Shown here: positions 1 to 13,109 of the stretch, in pieces | Layout: each line of letters opens with the position of its first letter | Position numbering within the stretch: position 1 is the first letter of the stretch | Source: Alnus glutinosa | Lineage: Eukaryota; Streptophyta; Magnoliopsida; Fagales; Betulaceae | Assembly (NCBI RefSeq): GCF_958979055.1 | Contig: NC_084899.1 | Location: 22,201,501-22,265,500, forward strand | Direction: 5' to 3' | Length of the DNA stretch: 64,000 nucleotides | Position numbers and translations under genes: made by a program | The notes under the pieces: generated by a model | Database searches by the model: none | What the model was told of the DNA's origin: nothing | What the model saw: the letters and a program-made list of their open reading frames with translations, nothing else

Positions 1-45
<45 letters not shown>

Positions 46-1766
46 AAATCGTTTGTTCTGAGAGGAGAAAAAAGAAAACAAAATGAATAATGTTCCTCTT
101 TTGTGTCTTCACACCCATTTATCTCATCAATTTTATACTGACATGGTGTGTTTTAAGTGATTTTTTTTTTTATTATTTATTATTTATTATTTTTTATGTA
201 GTTAACATTACAAGTTACTTAAAGCACAATACGTCAACATATATGAAATGGGTATAATCACCGTGAATAATAACATTATTCAAACCAGATATGTTGGGAC
301 TTCCCATTTTTAAGGGAATATTTAACAAAGAAACCAGAAAATGGAGAATACTTCTAGAAAATTTAGAAAGAGCAATCCATTTTGTTGAGTTATGAGCGTG
401 GAAGTTAGCTAGTTGAATGTTTGATGTAGTACATCAAACTTGTCTTTACAATTATGAGCTAAAGTATTTTTTTTTTTTTTTTTAAAAAAAAAAAATTTGT
501 TTATCATGGCTTCGTGTAGAGTCTACCACCAACAAGGAATTTAATTAGTACACCAATAAAGAAAAAAGGAAAAAAAAAAGAAGAAAAAAAAAAGCACTTG
601 GGTTAACAGGATTTTAGTGGCCCTACTAATCTACAAATGCAAGAGTCGTTTTTAATGAACAATTAATGACAGTATCTATTTTATTTTAATAATAATTGTA
701 TTATTATCATAGTTGTTATTTTAAATTTCCATACATTAATATAAAATACTTGACGATGATGTACTTGATTTTTAATTTGCAGTTAAGACAAATTATACCT
801 ACATATATACCTAATAATTGCACATGCATGGCTTTAAGAATGATATATATATATATATATAATCATCAAAGTAATTTGACTTATATATTTCCTAATTAAT
901 GAAACACAAAGCCTATCTTTGTCTTTACGAGTTTTACATATTAAAAAGTGATGAGTCAGCCAAATTAACTTTGATTTTTTTTCCCCACATTAATTTTAGC
1001 ATTGAAATTACCTATGAGGCCACAATTTTAGGCTAATTTCGGTTTTACGTGCTAACTAGTAACTATTAATCGATGGCTGATAAGCTTCTGCTTGAAAGTT
1101 AAGAAGAAATATTCTTTGTGGAAACTCATTGATCTCTCAGTGTAATAAAATCTTATTTGAACATCGGACGCTACCCTTCAGGGACGGAGCTAAAAAATTT
1201 TATTTGCAGACAAAGGATAAATGTTTTGATTCATAAAAAAAAAAAAAGGATAAATGAGGGATCAAACGTTCTATCTGCGCTCTAGCTCCGGTTATGCTAA
1301 AACGGATAGACATTGAAATAATTTTAATTTTTAAATGGAATAATCAGAATTTTCCACTTAAATAACATGCATAATCTTGTTATTACAAGTACTCTAATTA
1401 GTCATTATAATGACTAGATTCATTGCGCGCTACAAACATTCATTCATTAATTTCAACTTCACATAAAAATATATACAAGCATGAAGCATGCATGCATGTT
1501 CTTCTTACCAGCCAACGTGATGACAAATTATTATGTAGTTTTCTCAAGAATCTAGCATTCTGACAGCCTTCTACTTTATTGGAAAAGAATATTGATGATC
1601 AATCACCAAAAGAATATTAATTTCAACTCATTCAGCCGATGATCATCAGCATCGGGGTTTTTAGAGCGACTTATTAGCATTGACTTGGGGACTTTTAGCA
1701 TTCATGCACTAAGGATTGACGCTAATGAGCAAGTCTTTTTGTAATGGCCTTTATGATTGACCCATT

Positions 1767-1814
<48 letters not shown>

Positions 1815-3773
1815 CCTTATGAGCAATTACAATTTTACAAACAAGGAGAAGGGTTATAGAGGGAATCCTTTTTTTTTTTCGATGAATAATAGAGGGAATC
1901 CTTTCCCACTATTGATCCTAAAAGAAGATAAAATAGGGGAAGAGTTGAGAATACTTCTAAACACAAGGTTATAGCGGCCCGGCCACTTAATTAGCGAGAT
2001 GGTGCGTACGGAAGTTTGCACTAAAAAAACTTTTGTAACATTCCAAGAGTGAAAATGCTGCAGCTTCAAGTGAATATCAGAAATATGACTGGAGCAAAGG
2101 TCCAGTCGGTGAAAAGAGAGAGTTGGTTGGTAGCCAAAATATGAACCAAATAATATCACTTTCGATCAATCAGCAACTCTATACGGCCAAAAGAGAGCTG
2201 GTTGGCGTTGATGAAGCACTTTTCTAGAACTGTTGACTTTTAACTTTATTTATTTATTTTTTTAAGGTATTTGACAAACCTAAAGACACAAAGAATGTAT
2301 AAAGTTTACCTCTGACTAGTGTCAGTTTCCAACTGCAGGAAGATAGTGGAGGTTGCTTACATACCAATTAGATGTTTTGAAGGGATGGCTAGTGTTGAAC
2401 TTGGAACCATTTGGTTGGGGGAGATTTGACCAAATTAATTTGATCTCTTTGTCAAAGGTAAATTAACCAACAATTAGAAATAGAAAGGAAAGAGCCACCC
2501 ACTTTACTCAAGTCCTTCTCAATGGGCTCCCCCATTCTTAACCAAGCAAACGGGTCTGTTTGTTGGCTTAATAAACAACTCTCACACCAAACACTTCCAC
2601 TACTTTCAGACCATAATTTTGATTTGAATCTTCCCCTTGTTAAAATGGCTGCTTAAGACATTACTGCGTGCGTGGGTCTAGTTTGTCAAGAACATTAGAT
2701 ATGGCCCATATGGGACTTTCAATGTTTGTACTTCCTAAAGAATGTGAGAATTTCGAGATTTCCAATTATAAAATATTTTTTTTATTATAAAATAAACGTG
2801 TTGTATTATTATTAGTAACGAAGTGTTTCCGTCAAAATTTTAAACGCAAGTTCGGGGTAGGGGCTTATTTGCCATTTTCATGTATCTTGTTTAAATGCAA
2901 GTGTTATACGAGAAAGCAACGTACAATCAACCACGCTAATGTAATCATAACCTATACCTAATCCACAATGACATCGTTTTGGTATTAAACACCAAAACAA
3001 TGTTTTTTTGGTGAATTTATTAAATATAAAATATATATCATATATAAAGAGTATGCGGATGCTGTTATGTTAACCGCATCTGCACACCTTAGCTAAAACC
3101 GTTATCCGCAAAGGCGGCTAGTGATTTTTGATAAGTACATTTGTATTCGCACGTGCGGATAGCGGAGATTAAGATTAAAAGCAAAATGAATTATTAGATA
3201 AAGAACACTGAAATTGAGATTAAGATTGGTAACCAAAAACTCAACAAGGTGATCATTAGAGTATATACGTACTGGATTAAGTAAAAGATTAAAGAGGAAG
3301 AAAAGGAAGGGAATCAACCAGCTCCCCTTGATTAGCGCTGGCAACCATGTGACGCTTTTTACGGTATGGAGATTGGAGAGAGAGAATTCATACCTAATTC
3401 CACACCGAATTTAATAAAGAAATTCAATCTGAAAATCTCAAGTACGTAAGAGAAGTTGGTCGGATCGAAGCCTAATCAAAGATAATTTGTAAAATAAGTT
3501 TACGGATAGAGATTGACCAAATTTAATAATAAATTAAACAAGAAAATAGTTTAATAATTTGACTATTATGGAGTTTTTTTTTTTTGGTGGAAAAATACCC
3601 ATGCCCATGAACATTGATAATTATATTATAGCACGTAATTAATATTTCCTACAAAATTTTAGTCTATATTAAAAAATTCATGCATTTCTTAGCCAAATAT
3701 TTCTACATAAAATGTAGTCTATATTATCTAATTTTTGGTAAATTGGCCTTTTTAGTTGATCTTATAATTTATA
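1..3773. other. AT-rich intergenic DNA, no gene seen
   Basis: No convincing gene. The stretch is AT-rich with long homopolymers: 38 T at the very start and a run of 44 T at 1771-1814, the kind of tract left by retroposon tails. Short open frames here are low-complexity or lack any family signature. Around 3060-3180 there are repeated 'accgc/gcggat' words resembling the terminal parts of plant hAT-type non-autonomous elements, but no second end or target-site duplication could be found. Confidence 0.6.
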
Positions 3774-4192
3774 GGAAGAACTTCACTTAAGGGTATCGAA
3801 CTTTCACCATTTTGAAAGAAGGTACCTGAACTTCAAAACGTTTCAATTTAGAGTATTCATTTTTCAAAAAGTCTCAATTAGGGGGAGGGGTCCTCCATTA
3901 AGATTTTCTATTAAATCATATCAAAATTTTCAAAAATTCAGGCATGAGTATTTTTACAGATTCCGTTAAATTCTAGCTAACACCTACTAGTAATTTTTTT
4001 TTCTTAAAAAAAAAAAGAATGGGTATTTTGAAAATTTTGATAGGATTTAACGGAAAATTCTAACAGATGACTCTTAATTGAGACTTTTTGAAAAATAAAT
4101 ACTCTAAATTGAGATGTATTGAAGTTCAGGTACATTTTTTAAAAAATGGTAAAAGTTCGTTTTGAAATTTAGGTACCTAAGTGAAGTTCTCC
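3774..4192. mobile_element. Fold-back (MITE-like) element, family A copy 1
   Basis: The ends are inverted copies of each other: the left end reads GGAAGAACTTCACTTAAGGG and the right end is the reverse complement of a close match (GGAGAACTTCACTTAGG). Inner arms also pair: 'gtacctgaacttcaaaacg...' on the left with '...gaagttcaggtac' on the right, and a paired 'ttaaatc..atc' / 'gatttaacgg' segment. There is no coding capacity, consistent with a non-autonomous DNA transposon. Related copies lie at about 39453-39795 and 41470-41913. The superfamily cannot be assigned because no clean target-site duplication is visible. Confidence 0.65.
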
Positions 4193-5146
4193 TTATATAT
4201 ATATATTAATCTAGCTATTCCAATGTTTTGCAAACTTCTTTTCTAAGTAACTGTAAGATAAATATAATTGCAGGAAAATAAAAATACATTAATTATTTAT
4301 GAATTTTTGGAAGAAATAAAAAAATACACGCCAATTTGCTTGAATCGATTTTTTTATTTTTATTTTTGGTAACCTGAATCATTAGGTCAAGAACGGCCCA
4401 AAGGTTGAAAAGTGCCAACTGCCAAGGGACGGCTCAACAAAAATTGAGACTGTTAAATATTAATGGGGCCTTTTATTTTAAAAATATTAATATAATCAAT
4501 TTTATATTAAATATTAAACAAATAATTTAAAATCATTATTCTAGCTTTGTGATATGTAAAATTACTAATCAAATTTTCATGTTCGAGTGTTGTTAATATA
4601 TTATTCTCAATAGATAATATAATTAATTCATTTTTATCTTTATTGTAAGATAGTCAATTGTAATAAGCTAGCGTCACAAAATTCATGTATTACTTACTAC
4701 GTACATCAGCAACTAAACAAGTAATTAAATTTATTTATCAAATTTTGTCACGTAATTTTTTCACATATATTCTGCATGGCATCAAGTGGCACTCACGTAG
4801 ATTGCTACGTGAGTTTAGGGTAATACTTGGCTGAAGCATCCGGAAATTTTGCTTGAGCATGGCAATCTTGTAAATATTAGGGGGGCTAAATTGAAAAAAA
4901 GAAAATTGGGAGAGGGGGTGGGGAAACTAAAAAAAAATTAGGCGTAAAATTTTAATTTTTTTTTAAGGATTTATTTATATTTATTTTTGGAGAAACCCTG
5001 GCCCCGAAGCCCCTTGCAATCTCCGCTCCTGAACGTAGCGCTCATATGATTTTGTCATGTCAACAACTTAACAATTATTAGTTTTTTAAAATACCCATTA
5101 AATTTTTTAAATTGCTCATGTAGCAATTGCTAACTTGCCACGCAAG

Positions 5147-5578
5147 ATGCCACAAGATCAGTTTGTTATAAAATTGGCAATATTTCTAGCAATTTTCTTT
5201 TGTAAAAACGGTAGTACTATACGTACCTTAAACAATATTCTCCAAGGTTTAATACGTACAACAATGCTTGCTTGCATGGCGAATACGTACGGATTAGATC
5301 TTGATCACATCAATAATTTGTTGAGAAGCATATTGACAGCACGCCAATGGCTTTATACAACGAAGCAGCATGCATGCATGTCAGACGTATATCCTGATCA
5401 AATTATTCGACAGCTCGGGAAAGAAGTTAAAATGATCAATGAATTATATATGCAGTTTTTCGTGTCAATGGCGACCGTATATAGTCCAAGACATGAACAT
5501 GATCATGAAGAAAAAAAAGAAAAAGATATTCACGTAAAAGTTAGTAGAATATATGAGACGTCATATATAATCAATTGA
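5147..5578 (+). CDS. Unrecognised 143-aa open frame, doubtful gene
   Basis: An ATG-started frame of 143 codons lies between a fold-back element and a solo LTR. The middle (around residues 30-110) has a mixed composition that looks more protein-like than the surrounding low-complexity frames. The C-terminal part is rich in His, Glu and Lys. There is no signal peptide, membrane helix or motif I can name, no evident intron, and no recognised homolog. It may simply be a chance frame in decayed transposon sequence. Expression or conservation would be needed to accept it as a gene. Confidence 0.15.
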   Translation: MPQDQFVIKLAIFLAIFFCKNGSTIRTLNNILQGLIRTTMLACMANTYGLDLDHINNLLRSILTARQWLYTTKQHACMSDVYPDQIIRQLGKEVKMINELYMQFFVSMATVYSPRHEHDHEEKKEKDIHVKVSRIYETSYIIN

Positions 5579-5814
5579 AACCCTTAATGAAAGGAGGTAA
5601 TGAAGGCAATTAAGAGTGCATAAAATGAGCAAAATCTGCCAGATTTCTGCTCACAAAACGTGGTCTGCGGGGTTACAATTGTGGTAGCTTGTTCAACACT
5701 TCATATCAAAACCTTTTTGGGAATGTCTCACCTAACTTGTTTTCCAAGAGATGGATTAACTATAAGGGATTAAAAAATTATTGAACATTAATTTCAGTCG
5801 ATACTGTAAGATTT

Positions 5815-6238
5815 TATTTCCATATATGGCCTATATGCCATATAAAGAAGTATTTATTAATATTTTATAAATAAATAGTATATACGGTATTACGGTTAGG
5901 TAATTTAATTAATTAAATTACCGTAATGGAATATGGAATCGTTTTAATTGATTTAAAATCAATTAATAATATTGTTTCCTTGATGGGAGGAACAATACGG
6001 TATTTACCATATTTGAGGGTCCCTGACCTAGCCTATAAATTAATAGCCTGTGTACACCATCAGTACGGCAATACAGTCATAGGCATAGGTTAGAAGATCC
6101 CTCAAATAATCTTTTCCTGTTCTTCAGATGGATCGTGAAATGCTTGAGCAAATATGGCTAGAGGTAAGCCTAAATCCTGTTTTATTCGTTTTCCGCTGCG
6201 CATGTTAGTTTGATATAATATGTTGAATATTTCTAACA
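5815..6238 (+). mobile_element. Solo LTR, probably Ty1/copia
   Basis: A 424-bp LTR starts TGTAAG and ends CTAACA, so the TG...CA ends form a short inverted repeat. It is flanked by an exact 5-bp duplication, GATAC, at 5810-5814 and 6239-6243. A TATA-like CCTATAAATTAATAG at about 6031-6045 sits where an LTR promoter would be. No internal retrotransposon sequence follows, so recombination between two LTRs has left one behind. The copia assignment rests on length and layout only. Confidence 0.75.
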
Positions 6239-7530
6239 GATACTGCCTATGCATTTTAACGTACATATTAAACCGGATTGGGAAACCCCGGAATTTTTCT
6301 GTCCAAATATCGAGAAATTCGCATGGAATGAGATAGTGAGAGTGTAGGGGGCCAAGGTATTTGAATAGGTTTCTGAACAGTTTAAAGTGCGAGGTTCACT
6401 TGATTGGCACTTTGAGTCTGGCACCCCAATAATTCCAGGAAGAAAATTCTAGATAATCTGAATGCTTCTAATTCTAAACGATGTATGCTACTAAATAATT
6501 AAACTTGAATAATAATATATGTTTTGTAGATTGTTATACGATTATTATACAGTTGAGATAACATGACAGTGAAAATCAATGTTTGGATCAACAAAGACTT
6601 GCAAGAAAGAAAATAAAGGACTGACTTTTATTGCCACGTCATTTCAGTTGTATAACAGTTTATTAAATAATATTTCTCTTTTAACTTACTTGATAAATTT
6701 TGTTGTTTAATTTTTCACCTATGTTGTGTCACGTGAGTTTGGAAGGAGGTTGTAGTAGTTTAAACATTTTTCATAAATAAGAACACGCTCATTTATTTAT
6801 TTTTTTGATTTCCAAATTATTTTTTTTTAAATTACACAAAATTCAAACCTAAGTAATTCTATTGACAGTTTTTCGAAATTTCAATTTGGGTCCTCAACGT
6901 GATCCAATTTTTTTTTAAATTAATTTATCCCTAAAATACTAGGCAAATCGGACACTCACCGAAAGAACCGGTGACATAAAATACGGACCTACCGACTACC
7001 GTACGTCTTAGAGAGACACCTGTCAATCATGATGAACAGAGTTAGTTAATTCTCACCCTGGTTGATTTCAAAATAAAAAATAAAAAATTCTCACCTTGGT
7101 CCATGTGAGCACGTGGCAACCAGATACAGCGAGTATTCTTTCGAGTGTATCAGCGAGTACCTAACTTCGGTACCCAAAAAAGAATCTGACGTGGACGAGG
7201 TGGTCCCAGGAGCACAACGAGAGGTGCGGAAGTTAAGCCGAGGTGTCAGTGGGTCTGGCACGTGATTGACCGACGTACGTGACGGGTGCGAGCGGAGAGA
7301 AAGAAAGAGAGAGAGAGAGAGGGGTGGGGGGGTGTTCGTTAGTGGCAGTTAGAGCGGTGGTGAGGTGGTTAATTAACTTAACCATGGTTAGTTCGAGGCT
7401 TAACCAAGTTGGAGCCTAAACATTTTTCCGCTATTAAATGAATGCTTCGTCTAAGCTCTTCCCTGAGTCCCTCCGTTTCTTTTTCTTCATTTTTCAGAGC
7501 GAGAGCGAGAGAGAGAGAGAGAGAGCAACA
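6239..7530. promoter_or_regulatory. Upstream region of the pectate lyase gene
   Basis: No gene seen. The proximal part contains CACGTG at 7259-7264 followed by a GACGTACGTGACG cluster (G-box/ACGT-core elements), and GA-rich microsatellites at about 7293-7321 and 7502-7526 just before the ATG. GA/CT-rich 5' leaders are common in plant genes. The promoter role is inferred from position; no transcription start can be read from the sequence. Confidence 0.4.
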
Positions 7531-10132
7531 ATGGCGGTATCTCTGAGATGGTTCAGCGTGGGCACATTGCTGGTAATAGCGCTGCTTTTTATAAGCGTGA
7601 AGGCCTCCAAGGAGAAGGACCAGCCTGTACAGTCAAGGTTTGCTTCAAAAGCTACCATTTTTTCTTTCTCTTCCCGCTTTGTCGAAAGCTTCAAAACGCA
7701 GTGTTTTGATACGAAGCGTTTCTTCCACTTTCTTTGTTTAATTCACTAATTTGGTGGTGACAGATTTGTCGAGGCAGAGGAGTTGAAGAGCTCCAAGAAT
7801 TCGTCCATGGCGGACAGGTCAGTACTCAGTAATAGTAGTGATCAGAATTTCAGCTTCAGTTTTTAGATCCTCAGCTGCACTTTTTACGGTTTTACCACTA
7901 ATCCCGACGAGTCCACGTGGCAAGCAGTTCAATGCTGGCCGTTAGATACATTCGGTCTAACATTTGGATAATCTGAGGCGTGTAGATTGGATCTGAAAAA
8001 ATCTGCGTCGTTAATTCCGTTATTTTGGTTCCGCTTTACTGATCTATTTTACGTTCTCAAACCACGTGAAAAAAAGTTAGGGATATAATTTTCTGTCAAC
8101 TTTTTATATAATTAAAAATATAATTATCTTAATAGAGAATTATAAGATAATTATTATTATTATTATTTTATTTTCAAAAAATTTATGATTCTCTGTCATA
8201 TAAAACAGTTATGTTTTTAATTTTGTGAAAAGTTTACGGAAAATGATTTTATTAACTGCAAAATCACTGCTTTCTCTTTCTTTAACCCTCTGACCGTCGA
8301 GATTTTTTTTTTCGTACGAAAGCACCCTTGCACGTTGCTCTGTTCCCGCAGTCAATGCTAGAGAGTCGAGATTGACGCAACAAGAATATTTGAGGTCATT
8401 TAAGTTATTTCAAAAGATTTGTTTCAATACGTGTATAACGCAGATTTGCTGCACATGAGTGTTTCGGGCAATGTGTGCAGTAATTTTATTTTAACGAGAA
8501 AAGTGAATTTTAGATTGAGGCGTGCTTTATACATCGTCTCAATTAATTATCTACCAAATATGCGAGAGATATTTGATTTTATTTTATCATTGAAAATTAA
8601 AATGTTTGATTTTGTGGATATTGTGTTCAATTTTCAGGTCAGATGATGCTTGGAATGAGCACGCTGTCCATGACCCAGAGGAGGTAGCTTCAATGGTTGA
8701 TATGTAAGTCCCTCCATCACTCTCTCTCTCTCTATTTCTCGCTTGTTATTTGATTGAGTCTTAGTGAAGAAAGTAACCAAAAAAAAAGAAAAAAAAACGT
8801 ACCCACATGGCCCCCAAATATAATATTCAGTAGTTACCCTACTCGTCTGCTTTGAAATCACATGCAGTTTGTAAGGATGTCCTCTTTTGTGTGGGTTGAC
8901 GTACGTCCCAGTCAAATGTGTCTGGTTAAGGGGTAAGAGAAAAGCTACTTGCTGGGTTATTTCTTTGTCGTCCATTTCCCACTATTTTTTTTGTCAAAAA
9001 AAGGGGGCTAGCTACTTAATTAGTCGCATTAAATCGTCTTAATTTGTTGATTGGAGCCACTCAAAATGTTCCATCAGTACTTCTTAGTGGTGTCCATTAA
9101 GACGTAATGGTAGTCAATGGGTCACTTTGGTGATCATGGATCTTGTGCAAGGTGGAAGTGGGGGAAAATGAACATTAACCATGAAATTGATCGAGGAATA
9201 AACCGCCATGTTCTCTGCTGCTGCAATCCCTTCAATCTAGCTCTTTTCTCTGATCTTCTCTCTTTTAATCTTGATGCCAGCTTTACCCACATGCCCATGT
9301 CCTGATCAGATCCGCCCGTCACTCGCTCATTATCTACTTCTTGTCTTTTTCTCTTCCTCTTATCTATATACTATTATATATTCCGGCAGGAGTTTTCTTC
9401 CTAACTGAGTTGGCATGTGAAAAGAATATGCTTTTTTTAATAACAATTTGAAAGAAAACCATGTCTCGTGGGAGATCCTGCATGGATTTTTGGTACTTTT
9501 GCTTTTACGTATCAGATCTTCTAAATGTACCAACAAACTGCGGCAGCATATTGTTTTGTTCTTGTTTTTACTTGGTAAAAACAGCCATAAATGATTTACT
9601 CGATCAATTCATACATTCATGTACGTGTACCAAATTGAATGGTTTTCAAGTGGGAATCCAATGCATTGAACTCTGTCACCCATCTTTCATGATTACTTTC
9701 TCCTTCCTAGAGTGAAACCAGTAAAGAAAATCACCCTATAATATCTGCCAAAATCCCCCCCTCCAATTTTACACATAATTGGTTGGGGTAGGAAACGTAT
9801 AAATTTGCTCCCTCTCTCCAGCCTGTCAAGAGGCAAATACATATAAAAGCTCACCACAAATCACAGATCTGGTTTCATTTCTTGCTTTTGGCAAAGAGAC
9901 AGATCGCAGCAGAATTCTGTTTTGTTGATCCAGCGTCTGACACAAGACCTCCATGACCTCATTAAATGACCCATTTTTATTTGTTTGAGTTCCCACCACC
10001 GACACATCGAATACTAGATAAGCGGATAGATCGTTCCGGCTTGCATTTATTTCTCATGCCAAAGTTTATCAGTAACATGTCCGTAGGACCGTACCCACCC
10101 CATTCCTAACATGTCCCACATTATTGTCACAT

Positions 10133-10222
<90 letters not shown>

Positions 10223-12173
10223 GAAGTGATCCTTATACTCTTTGTGCACAACAATGGCACAATACCAAGGCACATTGGGTGGGATCCAATATGTGGACCC
10301 CACCCCAATGTGCCTTAGTGTTGTGTCATTGTTGTGCATTGAGAGTGTAACAATGACGCATTGAGAGTGTTTTGATCATTTCCCTATATATATATATATA
10401 TAGAAAAATGATAGATTTACAACACCACCACAACAATTACACAACAACCCCTCACATGCACTCCATGTGAGGGGCTGTTGTACGATTGTTGTACTGGTGA
10501 AGTGTAGGAATCAAACCTCTATATATATATGGAAAATGACTCTTGCATAATAGTTATGCAACTGTTGTGCAAGGTCTTAGAGACATAAAGTGAGTCACAT
10601 GTAATTGGTTCTACCTATATATATACCTCATAATAAGGATATTTGTTAATTCTTTGTTTGAATTGCACGTAATTTATGCAACCGATTATCTCATGAATCA
10701 AAGAGTCATCGCGCGTGATAGTAATGTAACAAATAATTATGATTTTCAAATTTTTCTCAGGAGCATTCGCAATAGCACTGAAAGGAGGAAGTTGGGATAT
10801 TTTTCATGTGGAACTGGGAATCCAATTGATGACTGTTGGCGCTGTGACAGCCAGTGGTACCTCCACCGAAAGCGCCTAGCGGATTGTGCCATTGGGTTTG
10901 GACACACTGCAGTCGGTGGTCGTGATGGAAGATACTACGTTGTTAGCGACCCTAGCGACGATGACCCCGTCACTCCCAAACCCGGCACGCTCCGCCACGC
11001 CGTGATTCAGGATAGGCCACTGTGGATTGTGTTCAAGCGGGACATGGTGATCACGCTGAAGCAAGAGCTTATTATGAACAGCTTTAAGACCATTGACGGC
11101 CGTGGCGCTAATGTCCACATTGCTTATGGGGCATGTATCACGATCCAATACGTCACAAATGTCATTATCCATGGTCTAAACATCCATGATTGCAAGCCAA
11201 CAGGCAATGCCATGGTTCGGAGCTCGCCAAGTCATTTTGGTTGGAGAACAATGGCTGATGGGGATGGCATCTCCCTATTCGGTGCAAGCCACGTTTGGCT
11301 CGACCACAATTCGCTCTCCAATTGTGCTGATGGCCTCATTGATGCTATAATGGGCTCGACTGCCATTACCATTTCTAACAACTACTTCACCCACCACAAT
11401 GAGGTCATACATACATCACACCCCATTTCATCATTTTGATTTAAAATGATTTTAGTGAACCAAAAAAAATGAGAGATTAAATTTCTTTTTTCTTTTACGT
11501 AAATGAAAAACAGGTGATGTTATTAGGCCACAGTGACTCCTACACTAGAGATAAGCAGATGCAAGTGACCATTGCCTACAATCATTTTGGTGAGGGTCTT
11601 ATCCAGAGGATGCCAAGGTAACATCATTTCCTACTCAATTCCCTTTAATTTGGACGGTTTTAGTTGATATTATTTTAGGTGCCTTAAATCTTACCAAAAT
11701 AATCTTGCAGGTGTCGACATGGGTATTTCCATGTGGTGAACAATGACTACACACACTGGGAAATGTATGCCATTGGTGGAAGTGCTGAACCAACCATTAA
11801 CAGCCAGGGCAATAGATATCTTGCCCCCACCAACCCTTTTGCCAAGGAGGTACTAACTACAGAGAAATACCAATGTTTATTACAGTAATAATGATGGTGA
11901 AGATCTGTTATATATTGACAATTAATATGATGGTTAAACTGATGTGGGCAGGTGACAAAGAGGGTTAATACAGGGGATGGTGTATGGAAGCAATGGAATT
12001 GGAGATCAGAAGGAGACCTTCTGCTGAATGGAGCCTACTTCACTTCCTCAGGAGCTGGTGCTGCAGCTAGCTATGCCAGAGCCTCTAGTTTAGGGGCCAA
12101 GTCCTCTTCCATGGTTGGCACCATGACTTCTGGTGCCGGTGTCCTTAATTGCCGCCGGGGCCTGCAGTGTTAA
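7531..12173 (+). CDS. Secreted pectate lyase (PL1 family), 7 exons
   Basis: Joined exons 7531-7637, 7764-7817, 8638-8703, 10761-11403, 11514-11617, 11711-11849 and 11952-12173 give 444 aa; all junctions are GT/AG and keep frame. The enzyme cleaves de-esterified homogalacturonan by beta-elimination in the cell wall. Residues 1-25 form a hydrophobic signal peptide. The mature protein opens with the plant-specific segment ending in DDCWRC and continues with the PL1 beta-helix signatures [25 protein letters not shown] and the active-site-region [17 protein letters not shown]. The C-terminus ends CRRGLQC, a typical Cys-rich tail. The length fits the family (about 400-470 aa). The closest recalled relatives are the Arabidopsis At5g48900/At3g24230 group, which also fits the neighbours. 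Exons 2 and 3 are very short, and intron 3 (2.06 kb) is inflated by MITEs and a TA microsatellite. Identity is very secure; the individual paralogue is less so. Confidence 0.95.
10135..10219. repeat. (AT)n microsatellite in pectate lyase intron 3
   Basis: About 42 uninterrupted AT units, directly abutting a hairpin MITE. Runs this long usually vary in length between individuals. The IYIYIY frames on both strands are translations of this repeat and not genes. Confidence 0.95.
10221..10384. mobile_element. Hairpin MITE 1 in pectate lyase intron 3
   Basis: The ends GGGAAGTGATC and GATCATTTCCC are imperfect inverted repeats. The core pairs further: CAACAATGGCACAATACC...GGCACATTGG with CCAATGTGCC...TTGTGTCATTGTTG, so nearly the whole element can fold. 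It lies between TA repeats, so a TA target duplication (Stowaway/Tc1-like) is possible but cannot be proved in such sequence. Confidence 0.65.
10403..10520. mobile_element. Hairpin MITE 2 in pectate lyase intron 3
   Basis: A second small fold-back: 'caacaccaccacaacaatta' pairs with 'gattgttgtactggtg', and 'acaacccctcacatg' with 'catgtgaggggctgt'. It is bounded on both sides by short TATATA runs. A further partial piece (about 10531-10620) has related 'ttgcataatagttatgcaac' palindromic sequence. All are intronic and non-coding. Confidence 0.6.
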
Positions 12174-13096
12174 CTACCCATTCCATCAACAGAGTAGAGA
12201 GTGGCAAAAGAAAAAACAAAACAAAAACAAAAACAAAAACAAACAAACAAACAAAAAAGAAAAGGAAAATTACCCATTTTCTTGCTTTATTATTGTTATC
12301 GCATGCTATTGAGTGAGTTTTATAGCGCTGTTTTTATCACATCGCTTCTTTGTATTTGTTCCAGTCAAAGATTTGAAAGGTGTACATTTTTTCACAAGTA
12401 TCAAATTGTGGTCACTTGGGAAAGTGCCATGACAATGTCAGCCTGCTCAAGTGCCCAACCTATTCCTTCTTCGTTTTCGATATCTCAATTTCTCAGTCAA
12501 TCTCTTTGCTCCTACATGCATCAAATATGCATTTTTTTCTTTCTTTCCCCCTTTGCTTTGCAAATAAATCAGAAATATATTTATGGCCATCGTAGTGTGA
12601 TTCTAATCTATCAGAATAGGTAAATGGCTTATAATAGCCAAATTCTCCCTCTCACTCTCTCTATTTCTTTCACATTTTCTTCCAAATAAAATAATATTTA
12701 AAGAAAATAGAGAATAGGTAAATAAAAAATCTATTGGAGTGTATAGAAATATGAATAGATAAAGTAAAAATTTGTACTTTTTAAGTAGCTATTTTGGCTA
12801 CACCTGCTAAATATGCTCAAAAAGCTAAATATACGGAAAAAAAAATAAAAAAAATAAAAAATTCCTAACTTAAGATAAAGTATAGCACAACAAAGCTTTA
12901 GTTGAATTGGATGAACAAAATGATAGGACGTAGAAATTTGTTGTTAAAATTATTTATGTGTGGCTTTGATTGCGGGTCAAGGTTTGGCAAAGAGCGAGCT
13001 TTGATTGCGGGTCAAGGTTTGAAAAAAGAGAGAAAAAAACAGAAGCAAGAAAAAGACGGGTCATAATCATATGCTGCTGGTGCACTAGTACCGTGG
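12174..13096. other. Pectate lyase 3' flank, no further gene
   Basis: The probable 3' UTR follows the stop codon with A-rich sequence (AAAAC repeats at about 12210-12260). Frames here are low-complexity. A 35-bp direct tandem duplication begins at 12964 and again at 12999 ('ctttgattgcgggtcaaggtttg' core, 23 bases shown in part). Nothing else is recognisable. Confidence 0.5.
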
Positions 13097-13109
13097 TCAA
13101 CAAGGCCAC

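Noticed and set aside
1854-2159. 101-codon minus-strand frame
   Set aside because: No domain, spans low-complexity DNA near a T44 run; no splice context.
10069-10350. Four overlapping IYIYIY reading frames
   Set aside because: They are translations of the AT microsatellite within an intron.
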